Notes under the pieces: generated by a model
Told to the model about the DNA's origin: nothing
Databases searched by the model: none
What the model saw: only the letters and a program-made list of their open reading frames with translations
Part shown: one piece after another, positions 1 to 7,241 of the stretch
Numbering within the stretch: the stretch's first letter is position 1
Layout: the number at the start of each line of letters is the position of its first letter
Source of the DNA: a virus
Length of the DNA stretch: 41,406 nucleotides
Strand: one strand, 5' to 3'
IMG/VR virus record: IMGVR_UViG_3300018077_000015
Coordinates: 1 to 41,406 of that record
Translations under genes and position numbers: made by a program

Positions 1-1
1 G

Positions 2-1312
2 CCTCCAAATCCCCCTCCTGTCATAGTCGCGGCATGGCATGTCTATGTCCACAACATTGTGGACATGTCCCCTATTGTGGACGCCCAGGTGTATTTCAAT
101 GGGACACCACAGCACACCAACGCTGATGGATATGCTGCCAAACTCCTTCCCCTCGGCATCAATGGCATCGTGGTCAAGGCCGAACACTACGGCACGCAGT
201 CCGTCGATATTGACCTCCAGCAGAGTACTGAGACACTTGTCAACCTCGTGCCCGATGCCCCGCCAGCACCCCCCACGCCCCGCATCTTCGCCAAGGGCAC
301 CGCCTTCTATGCCGATGGACAGCCGTGGCGCGCGGACTCGGTGACCGCATTCGAGCTATTTCACATGTTTCTCGACGGGCACACCGCAGACATGTCCAAT
401 TTCATTGACAGTTTCCAGCGCGCTAACACGTTCCGAGTCTTCGGGATGTGGAATCACTCGCCAACAGGTCGGCAGTTCTCATGGACTAACTACGGGGACC
501 GCTACTTTGTTGGCCTACGGGACTTCGCGGCATGGATGCAGCGGCGAGGAAAATATGTCGAATTCACGGCCATTACCGATGGGCAGGATCTCTTCGGCGG
601 GAATCGCACCATCGCGCAAAGGGCTTATCTGGACCGTGTGGGACAGGCACTTCAGGGCGTACCCAATGTCTTCCTGGAACTCTGCAATGAGCCCTTCAAG
701 AACGGCTGCGACGTGCAAGCGATTGGACGTGTTCCCGGGGCTGGACTTCAGGCATCAGGCGTGTACGGGGGAAGTTCACCCTTCAGACTCGACTACATGA
801 CCTGGCACCCCGAACGAGACAACCAGTGGCCACGCAAGACACGCGCAGATGAACCGGCTCACACATTCCACATGCCTGTCTGGATTGACGAGCCGATGGG
901 GGCCGCTGAAGTGAGTATCCCCGGTCGGCGCTCGAATGTGCCCGAGGACTTCTTCGACTTTGCCGCTGGCTGCGCGCTCCATAGCTCTGGCTGCACCTTC
1001 CATAGCGAAGCTGGGCTCACGGCAAGCGTGCCCGGTCCTGTGCAGGCACGCGCGAGGGATGCCTTCTTCGAGGCCCTGGGCAATATTCCCCCAGAAGTCT
1101 CTCAGTGGCACTATACTAGGGGAGGCTTGTCAGACAACCCCCTTCAACACTCCGATGCCCTTACCCTGCGAACCTTCTGCCAGGTGTCTGGGGGTGCGGC
1201 AGTCTGTCAGGCTGTGCGGCCGCGTGCTGACTGGCAGGCGGTGCCAAGACTCGGCTGGAGGATCGTGCGACAGGTTGGCCCGAACGGAAGACTTGTCTTC
1301 CTAGAACGGTAG
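2..1312 (+). CDS. Putative glycoside-hydrolase-like protein (5'-partial)
   Basis: The reading frame is open to the left edge, so the true start lies outside the window; a GTG at 59 is the first internal start candidate. Seen: a Pro-rich stretch at the very left edge, then a small beta-rich segment resembling carboxypeptidase-regulatory/Ig-like domains, a second PPAPPTP linker, then about 330 residues with a TIM-barrel flavour. FLELCNEP (Glu 211, counted from the GTG) has the NEP signature of clan GH-A acid/base glutamates, and FHSEAGL (Glu 317) could hold the nucleophile. Inference: a carbohydrate-active enzyme, perhaps virion- or lysis-associated polysaccharide cleavage. The family cannot be fixed by eye, and an enzymatically inactive binding protein is possible. 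It ends 7 bases before the next gene. Confidence 0.6.
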   Translation, partial: PPNPPPVIVAAWHVYVHNIVDMSPIVDAQVYFNGTPQHTNADGYAAKLLPLGINGIVVKAEHYGTQSVDIDLQQSTETLVNLVPDAPPAPPTPRIFAKGTAFYADGQPWRADSVTAFELFHMFLDGHTADMSNFIDSFQRANTFRVFGMWNHSPTGRQFSWTNYGDRYFVGLRDFAAWMQRRGKYVEFTAITDGQDLFGGNRTIAQRAYLDRVGQALQGVPNVFLELCNEPFKNGCDVQAIGRVPGAGLQASGVYGGSSPFRLDYMTWHPERDNQWPRKTRADEPAHTFHMPVWIDEPMGAAEVSIPGRRSNVPEDFFDFAAGCALHSSGCTFHSEAGLTASVPGPVQARARDAFFEALGNIPPEVSQWHYTRGGLSDNPLQHSDALTLRTFCQVSGGAAVCQAVRPRADWQAVPRLGWRIVRQVGPNGRLVFLER

Positions 1313-1319
1313 ATCCCTT

Positions 1320-2501
1320 ATGAGCAGCTATGCACCCGGGAAAGGCCCGATCTGTTCCACGTGTCACACGAACCGAATTGTGACAAAAGGGGCAATTATT
1401 TGTGGCGATTGCCGCCTGCGTGCCCACAACGATCACCAGCAAACCCGTGCAAGCGCACAGCGTATGCACCAGTTCTCTGCGAATCGTCCACTTGAGGCAG
1501 ACATTCTCAAGGTGCTCAAGGCCGGCCAGCAGACTCCCGAACATCTCGCCGACACCCTCCGCACCAGTGCCGGTGACGTGCTTGATGCCCTTCACCTGCT
1601 GAAGGCGACAGGCCGCAATGTTTACCAGTTCGGGAACTCATGGAGCGTCGAACAGTCCCCTGAAACGGGCGGCACATTCAGTGAGGTATTGGTGTCAGAT
1701 AGTGACGGCTGGCACAAGTTTGGCGCGATGGGCGATACACATCTTGGGTCGAAGCAGGAACGTCTTGCTGAGCTGCACGACATGTATCGGATCTACGAGG
1801 CAAATGGCGTCTCGACGGTCCTGCACACGGGCAACTACATTGACGGCGAGTCGAGGTTCAACAAACATGAACTCCATGTCCACGGGATGGATGCACAATT
1901 GGAGTACATGGGGACACACTATCCGCAGATCCCCGGTATTCGCACCTTGATGGTGAGTGGCGATGACCACGAGGGCTGGTTCGCCCAGCGTGAGGGGGTG
2001 GACATCGGCTTCTACATGCAGAAGGTGATGGAGCGCAATGGGCGCACCGACCTCATCAATCTCGGCTACATGGAGAGCTTCATTCCCCTACAACACGCAC
2101 AGACAGGCGTGAGGTCTATGGTGCATGTCATCCACCCCGGCGGCGGGTCGGCCTATGCCATCAGCTACACGACACAGAAGCAAATCGAGAGCTATGAGGG
2201 TGGGGAGAAGCCGGCGGTGGCGCTGATTGGGCACTACCACAAGGCCGAACATTTGGAACTCCGCAACGTCCATGCCTTCCAGACCGGCTGCTTCCAAGAC
2301 CAAACGATTTTCATGCGGAAGAAGAAGCTCATTGCCATGATTGGCGGATGGCTGCTTCTTTTCCGGCAGAATCCAGACACGGGTGCAGTCGAGGAAGTGG
2401 TGAGCTACTTCAAGGCGTACTACAACCGTGGCTACTACATAAACCAGCGGTGGAGTCTGAGCGGGCCAGTCACACAGGTGCCAAGGATTGTGACGAGATG
2501 A
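1320..2501 (+). CDS. Zn-ribbon / winged-helix / calcineurin-like metallophosphoesterase
   Basis: 393 aa. N terminus: two CxxC pairs (CSTCHTN, CGDCR) forming a probable zinc ribbon. Residues about 55-100 look like a small HTH (AEDxLKVLKAGQQTPEHLA-type pattern with DVLDALHLLKATG). From about 135 on, calcineurin-like phosphoesterase motifs follow in order: GDTH (138-141), GN (171-172), GDDHE (214-218) and GHYH (304-307). These normally hold a dinuclear metal centre that cleaves phosphodiesters or phosphomonoesters. The substrate is unknown; the nucleic-acid-binding-like N terminus suggests DNA or RNA. The start at 1320 has no clear Shine-Dalgarno and may rely on coupling to the gene upstream. 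Its stop overlaps the next start (ATGA). Confidence 0.75.
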   Translation: MSSYAPGKGPICSTCHTNRIVTKGAIICGDCRLRAHNDHQQTRASAQRMHQFSANRPLEADILKVLKAGQQTPEHLADTLRTSAGDVLDALHLLKATGRNVYQFGNSWSVEQSPETGGTFSEVLVSDSDGWHKFGAMGDTHLGSKQERLAELHDMYRIYEANGVSTVLHTGNYIDGESRFNKHELHVHGMDAQLEYMGTHYPQIPGIRTLMVSGDDHEGWFAQREGVDIGFYMQKVMERNGRTDLINLGYMESFIPLQHAQTGVRSMVHVIHPGGGSAYAISYTTQKQIESYEGGEKPAVALIGHYHKAEHLELRNVHAFQTGCFQDQTIFMRKKKLIAMIGGWLLLFRQNPDTGAVEEVVSYFKAYYNRGYYINQRWSLSGPVTQVPRIVTR

Positions 2502-2641
2502 GCCCAATTCTCCTCTACGTCGTGGCTGTCATCTACGCCAGTGCGGCAGGGCAGTACATCTGGGCCGGTCGCTACGGGATGGCTCTCGCCTTCGCCGCCT
2601 ACGCATTGGCGAATGTGGGATTTGCACTCGATACACGGTAG
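2498..2641 (+). CDS. Small two-helix membrane protein
   Basis: 47 aa, starting at an ATG that overlaps the previous stop (ATGA), so translation is probably coupled to the phosphoesterase. Residues about 3-18 (PILLYVVAVIYASAAG) and 25-43 (YGMALAFAAYALANVGFAL) are hydrophobic, separated by a short Trp/Arg-containing turn; it would make a helical hairpin in the inner membrane. No family is recognised. A holin-like or membrane-anchor role is possible, but a separate holin candidate lies next to the endolysin gene. A longer in-frame ORF from 2348 is open but would run inside the upstream gene. Confidence 0.6.
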   Translation: MSPILLYVVAVIYASAAGQYIWAGRYGMALAFAAYALANVGFALDTR

Positions 2642-2643
2642 TC

Positions 2644-3045
2644 ATGGCCAGTATCCCCATCTTTCACACCGTCCGTCAGCGTTCGACGAACGACTGTGCC
2701 GTCGCCGCATTGGCGTCCTTTCTCGGGCGGTCGTATGAGGAAGTGCTCATTGCCGCTGCGTTGCTGACCCCCGAGATCCTGTATCGGGGGATGGAGAACG
2801 CAGACATGATTGGGACCGCCCGCCAGTTTGGTATCTGTCTGCTCCCCAAAGCCCCCCCTATTGATATTGAGGAGGATTCTGGCATCCTTGGTGTCAAGGT
2901 TAAGGGAGTCAAAGATGAGCACGCTCTGGTTCTCAGTAACGGGCTCATCTATGATCCGTCTACGGGGAATGTGTGGGATGCGGAGATCTATCTGAACAAT
3001 CCACCGAAAGCGCGCATTGTCGATTTGTTAGAATTGGAGGGGTGA
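2644..3045 (+). CDS. C39-like papain-fold cysteine peptidase
   Basis: 133 aa. The N terminus has Q12...NDC18AVAALASFLG, the usual start of C39-type/papain-like peptidases with the catalytic Cys at the head of a helix. A later EH93ALVLSNGLIYD104P block gives the matching His and Asp. The size fits a stand-alone C39-like domain with no signal peptide and no transporter domains. Known for the family: cleavage after double-Gly leaders or isopeptide/peptide hydrolysis. The role here is inferred only: protein processing or defence against a host peptide. It starts 2 bases after the membrane-protein stop; its stop is followed directly by the next ATG. Confidence 0.65.
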   Translation: MASIPIFHTVRQRSTNDCAVAALASFLGRSYEEVLIAAALLTPEILYRGMENADMIGTARQFGICLLPKAPPIDIEEDSGILGVKVKGVKDEHALVLSNGLIYDPSTGNVWDAEIYLNNPPKARIVDLLELEG

Positions 3046-3342
3046 ATGCTCCCGGGCGACACACAAGACCGAAAAGCCTACCCCATCGCCACTGGTTTCA
3101 TGGATTACTTTCCATTGGCTATTGCAGCGGTTGCCAACGTGTCCTATGTGGGTAATCAGCAACACAATCCAGGTCAGCTGCTCCACTGGGATCGGAGCAA
3201 GTCCACCGATGAGGCCGATGCCCTGATGCGCCATTTTCTCGTACGTGGCACGCGCGATACGGATGGCCTCCGTCACTCTGCGAAGGCTGCCTGGAGGGCA
3301 CTGGCGCTACTCCAGAAAGAGATTGAGGGGGAGGAGCAATGA
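3046..3342 (+). CDS. DUF5664 / dATP-dGTP diphosphohydrolase N-terminal-like protein
   Basis: 98 aa. The core P13IATGFMDYFP, VANVSYVGNQQHNPG (29-43), LHWDRSKS, DALMRHF and an AWRALALLQ helix match the DUF5664 pattern common in phages. Relatives have been tied to dNTP hydrolysis and the MazZ-type step of modified-purine phages, but this short form may be only the N-terminal domain. The start ATG directly follows the upstream stop. It lies next to a deoxyribonucleotidase-like HAD gene with an ATGA overlap, which favours a nucleotide-pool role (inference). Confidence 0.7.
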   Translation: MLPGDTQDRKAYPIATGFMDYFPLAIAAVANVSYVGNQQHNPGQLLHWDRSKSTDEADALMRHFLVRGTRDTDGLRHSAKAAWRALALLQKEIEGEEQ

Positions 3343-3941
3343 GGATCGGGATCGACTGCGACGGGGTAATCTGTAATTTCTACACGGCCTACGAGGCTCT
3401 CACCAGAGAAGTTTCAGGGCGCGATCTGTTTCCGTCACTCGATATCACGGTCGGCCCGCCTGTCTGGAACTGGCCAGAGTACTACGGCTACACGGCTGAG
3501 GAGATGAAGGAAGTATGGCGACGGATCAAGACTGACCCGGAGTTCTGGTTCTGCTTGTCTGCACTGCCCGACTTTACACTCCTCCGCGAGCGGTGGTCTA
3601 CACTCTCCTATCACCATGATGTCTATTTTGTGACGGATCGTCCTGGCATCAACACGAAAAGACAGACCGAGGCGTGGTTCAAGAGACACGGCATTGACTG
3701 CCCAACTATGCTCATCAGCGCGCACAAGGGGCTCGTTGCCAGGGCGCTTAGCTTGGATGTGTATGTGGACGACAAGTTGGAGAACATCGTCAATGTGGTG
3801 GAAGAGGCTCCTACGTGCCGTTCGTTTCTTGTTGATAGAGCCTACAATCACACCAATCTTCACACCAATCTTCAGTTCGACCGTGTGAAGGATTTCCAAG
3901 AGGTACTGGATTTCATTGACAGCAAGGAAATGGGGCGCTAG
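3339..3941 (+). CDS. HAD-superfamily 5'(3')-deoxyribonucleotidase-like hydrolase
   Basis: 200 aa. HAD motif I is at the N terminus (GIDCDGVICNF; D6 nucleophile, D8 acid/base). FVTDRPG supplies the motif II Thr-Asp, K129 in SAHKGL is a motif III Lys candidate and VYVDDKLENI is motif IV (metal-binding acids). This order and length fit the NT5C/YqfW-like deoxyribonucleotidases found in phages, which dephosphorylate dNMPs. The start overlaps the upstream stop (ATGA). Its last 26 bases overlap the next gene. Likely works with the DUF5664 gene on nucleotide pools (inference). Confidence 0.75.
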   Translation: MRIGIDCDGVICNFYTAYEALTREVSGRDLFPSLDITVGPPVWNWPEYYGYTAEEMKEVWRRIKTDPEFWFCLSALPDFTLLRERWSTLSYHHDVYFVTDRPGINTKRQTEAWFKRHGIDCPTMLISAHKGLVARALSLDVYVDDKLENIVNVVEEAPTCRSFLVDRAYNHTNLHTNLQFDRVKDFQEVLDFIDSKEMGR

Positions 3942-4323
3942 ACTAGAAGAGTGTGCCCGACTCTTCCTTGCACTGTGCTTCTTGACACTGGCGGCTCCTG
4001 CTACATCTGAGCCTCCTGCAATCTCCCTCACACTCACTCCGCAGGTCGGCTATACACCCCTGACAGTTGATGCCCGGGTCAGGACTGAGCCTCACTATCT
4101 GAACGTCGGCACCTGCATTACGTGGTTCCAGCTCGGTTCAGAGTTCCCTGACGGCAAGAGTTGTGTCATCGCGTACGAGGGGCAGTACATGCCCCGTCTC
4201 CAGTTCTATACCATCAAAGCCCTGAGAACCGGTGAATACGTCGTCATTGCTTCTGTCATCCGCGTCAGAGATTTCGAGAACACCCCTGCCCTGCCTATCC
4301 GCGTCCTCGACCGCCTCTACTAG
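3916..4323 (+). CDS. Exported protein of unknown function
   Basis: 135 aa from a TTG start inside the nucleotidase gene. The N terminus has Arg/Lys residues, a hydrophobic stretch (LFLALCFLTLAAPA) and a small-residue cleavage region (ATSEPP), a typical Sec signal peptide. The mature part is beta-rich (ISLTLTPQVGYTPLTVDARV), resembling PKD/Ig-like folds, with two Cys that could pair outside the cytoplasm. No enzyme motif is seen. Directly upstream of the exported trypsin-like protease, so it may be a partner, inhibitor or target-recognition subunit of it (inference). The exact start is uncertain. Confidence 0.6.
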   Translation: MTARKWGARLEECARLFLALCFLTLAAPATSEPPAISLTLTPQVGYTPLTVDARVRTEPHYLNVGTCITWFQLGSEFPDGKSCVIAYEGQYMPRLQFYTIKALRTGEYVVIASVIRVRDFENTPALPIRVLDRLY

Positions 4324-4335
4324 TAGGAGCCTGCC

Positions 4336-4965
4336 ATGCGCCGTGCTGTCCTGTCTGTTCTGTTGGCTGTCGTATTCTATACCACCACCAGTGCGAAACT
4401 CCCTTGGCATGCGGAGAGCATTCGGCCGCTCATGAGTGGCGAGCAAGGCATCTGCACCACCTGGTCGCTCAATCGGGTGAAAGGGTATTGGGTGACAGCG
4501 GCACATTGCGTGGAATATTGGGCAGAGGTTGACGAAGCACTCGTACTCCTGCCAAGAGAGAACCTGCGTATTGCCGGGAAGGTTGCGACAGTAGTCCAGA
4601 AAGATTCGTTTAACGATCTGGCTCTCCTGAGAGCTGATGAGCACGCACCCGCACTGCATCTCGGAAGGTACCCACACGTGGGCGATGAAGTCACAGCATA
4701 TGGGTATCCAGGTGGTTGGGGTGCTCCATTCGCCACATGGCTTAGAGTGAGTAATGCCTACTTTAAGCCTTCTAGCGGGGCACAAGCAAAAATGGTGCTC
4801 CAAGGTACACTCTGGCCCGGGCACTCGGGCTGCCCCCTTCTAGACAGCAAGGCTCAAGTGATTGGGGTTGGACAGTGGCAAGGAAGTGACCGTTGGACCA
4901 ATCTCACCCTTGTGAGTGCGTGGACGGACCTCCATGCCTTCATTGCAGGGTTTGAAGAGGACTAG
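4336..4965 (+). CDS. Exported trypsin-like (S1/DegP-type) serine protease
   Basis: 209 aa with a strong Shine-Dalgarno (AGGAG, 7 bases before the ATG). Signal peptide: RR then VLSVLLAVVFYTTTSA, cleavage likely after Ala20. The catalytic triad is intact: His57 in TAAHC, Asp94 in FNDLALL and Ser164 in GHSGCPL. The length fits a single chymotrypsin-fold domain without a PDZ domain. It would act in the periplasm or outside the cell. Possible roles are envelope remodelling, cleavage of a surface receptor or superinfection effects; the sequence does not decide. Last gene of the plus-strand module; it faces the endolysin gene. Confidence 0.85.
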   Translation: MRRAVLSVLLAVVFYTTTSAKLPWHAESIRPLMSGEQGICTTWSLNRVKGYWVTAAHCVEYWAEVDEALVLLPRENLRIAGKVATVVQKDSFNDLALLRADEHAPALHLGRYPHVGDEVTAYGYPGGWGAPFATWLRVSNAYFKPSSGAQAKMVLQGTLWPGHSGCPLLDSKAQVIGVGQWQGSDRWTNLTLVSAWTDLHAFIAGFEED

Positions 4966-5059
4966 CCAGGGACTTACGTATTCCGTAATTTGACCGGGAA
5001 GGCCGCTGGCAGGCGATTCTAGAAAAGGGCACTCGCGACTATGTTCCCGGAGACTCAGG

Positions 5060-5082
5060 GGCTCCTAGGGCATCCTAGGCCG
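5060..5082. terminator. Possible hairpin between convergent operons
   Basis: CCTAGG at 5064-5069 and again at 5074-5079 can pair across a GCAT loop, with outer G/C pairs. It sits in the 117-base gap between the two converging operons, where a bidirectional stop is expected. No U-tract follows on either strand, so it is weak as an intrinsic terminator. Confidence 0.3.
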
Positions 5083-5592
5083 TCAGGCGGGGGTTGAGTG
5101 CTCTTTGGCGAGTAGCTGATAGTGCTTCAACACAGATTCAGCGTAGAGGCGGTTGCGAAGGGGACTATCGGAGGGCTTATTCGCGCCGCGCCCTCCGTTG
5201 TAGCTAGCAAGGGTTGCCCGAAGCCTCTGGTCCACTGATACCTCTGGCCATCCCCCATCTGCCCAGTCCCGCAAATACCCCAATTGCTTGCACCCCCACT
5301 TCAGCCCAATCTCAGGGATGAACAGCATCTCCGGGGGAAGCTTGATGTCCAGACCCCGCTCAATAGCGACTGGCCACATACACTGCATCAGGCCATAGGA
5401 GCTACTGATGCGTCGGGGATTCATCCCCTGGTAGAGCTTGTTGGGCTTCAGATAACGGTTGTAGAAGTCTCGCTCGAACCTAAAGGCATCAGTATTCCCC
5501 GCCGACTCCTGCATCACCACTGCCTCAACCAGCAGGGGATCGAGCTTGAAGTCCGCCGCCGCCTTCTGTATCTCTAGCCAGTAGCGTGTCAT
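5083..5592 (-). CDS. Lytic transglycosylase (SLT-type) endolysin
   Basis: 169 aa. Goose-lysozyme/SLT motifs in order: VVMQE29SAGN with the catalytic Glu, SSYGLMQ (64-70), and LASYNGG (128-134). The domain fills the protein, with no signal peptide or TM segment, so export would rely on a holin. Soluble lytic transglycosylases cleave the MurNAc-GlcNAc bond with 1,6-anhydro product formation. The start overlaps the stop of the upstream holin-like gene (ATGA), the usual lysis-cassette arrangement. A virion-borne transglycosylase for entry is the alternative. Confidence 0.85.
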   Translation of the reverse strand: MTRYWLEIQKAAADFKLDPLLVEAVVMQESAGNTDAFRFERDFYNRYLKPNKLYQGMNPRRISSSYGLMQCMWPVAIERGLDIKLPPEMLFIPEIGLKWGCKQLGYLRDWADGGWPEVSVDQRLRATLASYNGGRGANKPSDSPLRNRLYAESVLKHYQLLAKEHSTPA

Positions 5593-5861
5593 GGGTCCCG
5601 ACGTGGTGGGCGCGAATGATTCGTCCGCCCGAAGTAGAAGCCGATAATCAAAAAGAAGGCATTGCTCAGGAGAGTGAATACCCCCGACTCGCCGCTGTTT
5701 CGCAAGAGGAGCACGGCCGCGACACCCAGTGTCGCCAAGGTGACACTGACTGCGATAGCCGCCTGCGTGACTTCCCAGATGTGATTGATGGTCCGCTGAC
5801 TCGCGGTATAGCGATCTTCCTCACTCGTGGTCGCTGCTGGGAGATTGTTGCTCGTGTCCAT
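5589..5861 (-). CDS. Putative holin (two membrane segments)
   Basis: 90 aa. Polar N terminus (about 30 residues), first hydrophobic helix TQAAIAVSVTLATLGVAAVLLL, short loop, second helix LLSNAFFLIIGFYFG, then a basic tail (GRTNHSRPPRRDP). This layout fits a class II-like holin, and it is translationally coupled to the transglycosylase by an ATGA overlap. The family cannot be named. An anchor or pinholin role is also possible. Confidence 0.65.
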   Translation of the reverse strand: MDTSNNLPAATTSEEDRYTASQRTINHIWEVTQAAIAVSVTLATLGVAAVLLLRNSGESGVFTLLSNAFFLIIGFYFGRTNHSRPPRRDP

Positions 5862-5864
5862 GAG

Positions 5865-6098
5865 TTATCCCCGAAGAGACCAAGAGTTCGTGGGAAGGGC
5901 GGCAGCCTGCGGGCGACGACGTGCTGCTGCGGCATCACCCCGAATCCCGTTGTGGAGTAATTGTTGCTGCTGCCTGGCATCCCCACGTATCCCATTGTTC
6001 CAGAGATTCGGCTGTCGTCGGGCAGCAGCTTGCCGGAGTCCTGCGAGCGCAGGGGATGGGGGCTGGGACGGCGCTGGCAGTGGTCTGTTGACAAACAT
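5865..6098 (-). CDS. Small Ala/Gln/Arg-rich protein with recurrent PxLxGL motif and RGD repeats
   Basis: 77 aa, preceded by GAGAGG 8 bases before the ATG. Residues 16-25 (PALAGLRQAA) match a motif shared with other proteins of this block. Two copies of an NGIRGDA repeat (LWNNGIRGDA at 32-41 and LLHNGIRGDA at 47-56) flank a Gln run. It is very basic and lacks hydrophobic core features, so it is probably unstructured. It lies between the last ejection-type gene and the holin gene. Larger ORFs in other frames here (5666-6094 minus, 5827-6141 plus) lack such support. Function unknown; a minor virion component is inferred. Confidence 0.6.
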   Translation of the reverse strand: MFVNRPLPAPSQPPSPALAGLRQAAARRQPNLWNNGIRGDARQQQQLLHNGIRGDAAAARRRPQAAALPTNSWSLRG

Positions 6099-6152
6099 GA
6101 CTAGTAACCTCTCAGATACGTATCATACCCATTCCGGGTAGACCTGTACCCA

Positions 6153-7241
6153 CTATTCAAGCCCCGAGTAGAATCGACTGAGACCCATGCGTCGAGCGAG
6201 AGCGTAGCGTGCATCGAGACTGCGCGGGGTAGACTGTGGGAGAACTTGACCCCCCCGGAATCCCTCCTCCTCAAGTGCTCGAAGGGTGCGCCCGTATTTG
6301 TCTCCTCGAACAGCTTGGCGTAATCCCTCAAGACTCGGTGTAGGAATTTCCCCTATGGCATTACCAAACTCATCAGTAGAGGGGAAACGTACTGGTCCTT
6401 TGACATGACTACGAATGACAGTTCCTTTACCACTTTTGTACATGTCATTAAGCTGGGCCGCCCGTACCTCGTCTAAGTGCCCCTTAGTCACCCAAGTCGT
6501 CGGTTTATTGCTCCAAAACGGTAGCCCTTCGTCAACCACTCTGGTCACTGGTGTTTCTGTGAGATCCGCCAGTCCCTTCTTGGCTGCGGCCTTTTGCCCC
6601 GCGAGACCAGCATAGGGGCGCAGCCCTTCCAACGCTTCTAGGGTTTTACTGTGTTGTGCTGCTCGCTCCAACGGCCGACGTGCCGATCCAATCACTTTAT
6701 TGACACCAGACTCGACCACCCGGCCTCCGGCCTGTAGCGCACGTGGGGCAAGGTTGGGATTCAGAAGGGCTTCAAGGGTGAGCGCGCCAGGGTGTCCCAT
6801 CGCCAGTCCAGTCAATGCTCCACCAGTGCGAGCAAGACGTGGTATAGCTTGACCCACACGTGCGAGTCCCCTTCCCGCCGCTCCCATTGCTGGACCTAAG
6901 ACGGGAGTAGCTGCGCCCTCAACAGCCCCCAGTCCGATATCCCCCATAACCTCACCTGGAGATGGCGGCTTCTCCTTGAAAGGTTGCGCGGCGAGGGAGC
7001 CAATTCCCCCACCAAACGCCCCATACAGCATAGCGGCCGGAATAGATGCCTCTGGAGCAAGTGCCAGTCCAGCGATAGTGCCAGCCGTGGCCAGTGTGCC
7101 CCGACTGGTCAGGAAGTTCTTGACACGCTCAAGACCTGACACAGGCGGCGGGGGCTCATGTGCGGCTACGGGCTGAAGCAACTCGTCGGGAGAAGCCACA
7201 GTCCGCACTTCTCCCGTTTGCCTGTTTCGATAGGTGGGCAT
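6153..7241 (-). CDS. Putative internal virion / ejection protein
   Basis: 362 aa. Starts MPTYRNRQTGEVRTV, followed by long Gly/Ala-rich hydrophobic stretches at about 48-150 (GTIAGLALAPEASIPAAMLYG, GPAMGAAGRGLARVG) with glycine-zipper spacing, as in membrane-active ejection proteins of short-tailed phages. The C-terminal part is charged. PSLEGLRQAV at about 302-311 carries the recurrent motif. The start shares its A with the upstream stop (TAATG). The call rests on composition and position; no enzymatic motif is present. Confidence 0.5.
   Translation of the reverse strand: MPTYRNRQTGEVRTVASPDELLQPVAAHEPPPPVSGLERVKNFLTSRGTLATAGTIAGLALAPEASIPAAMLYGAFGGGIGSLAAQPFKEKPPSPGEVMGDIGLGAVEGAATPVLGPAMGAAGRGLARVGQAIPRLARTGGALTGLAMGHPGALTLEALLNPNLAPRALQAGGRVVESGVNKVIGSARRPLERAAQHSKTLEALEGLRPYAGLAGQKAAAKKGLADLTETPVTRVVDEGLPFWSNKPTTWVTKGHLDEVRAAQLNDMYKSGKGTVIRSHVKGPVRFPSTDEFGNAIGEIPTPSLEGLRQAVRGDKYGRTLRALEEEGFRGGQVLPQSTPRSLDARYALARRMGLSRFYSGLE

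Noticed and set aside
1692-1740. GG-N10-GC match (CTGGCACAAGTTTGGC) inside the phosphoesterase gene
   Set aside because: The spacing fits but the -12 box is TGGC instead of TTGC and it lies within a gene; taken as a chance match and a reminder that spacing alone is weak evidence.
3046-3342. Idea that this is a Z-genome (2-aminoadenine) phage because of the DUF5664 gene
   Set aside because: DUF5664 is widespread in ordinary phages, and no PurZ, DatZ or special polymerase is present in the window.
4138-4824. 228-codon minus-strand ORF opposite the exported protease
   Set aside because: The plus frame has an intact catalytic triad, signal peptide and strong ribosome site; the opposite frame has none of these.
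5666-6094. 142-codon minus-strand ORF overlapping the holin and the small RGD-repeat gene
   Set aside because: It overlaps the holin gene, lacks the Shine-Dalgarno and does not show the recurrent motif; the 77-aa frame fits better.
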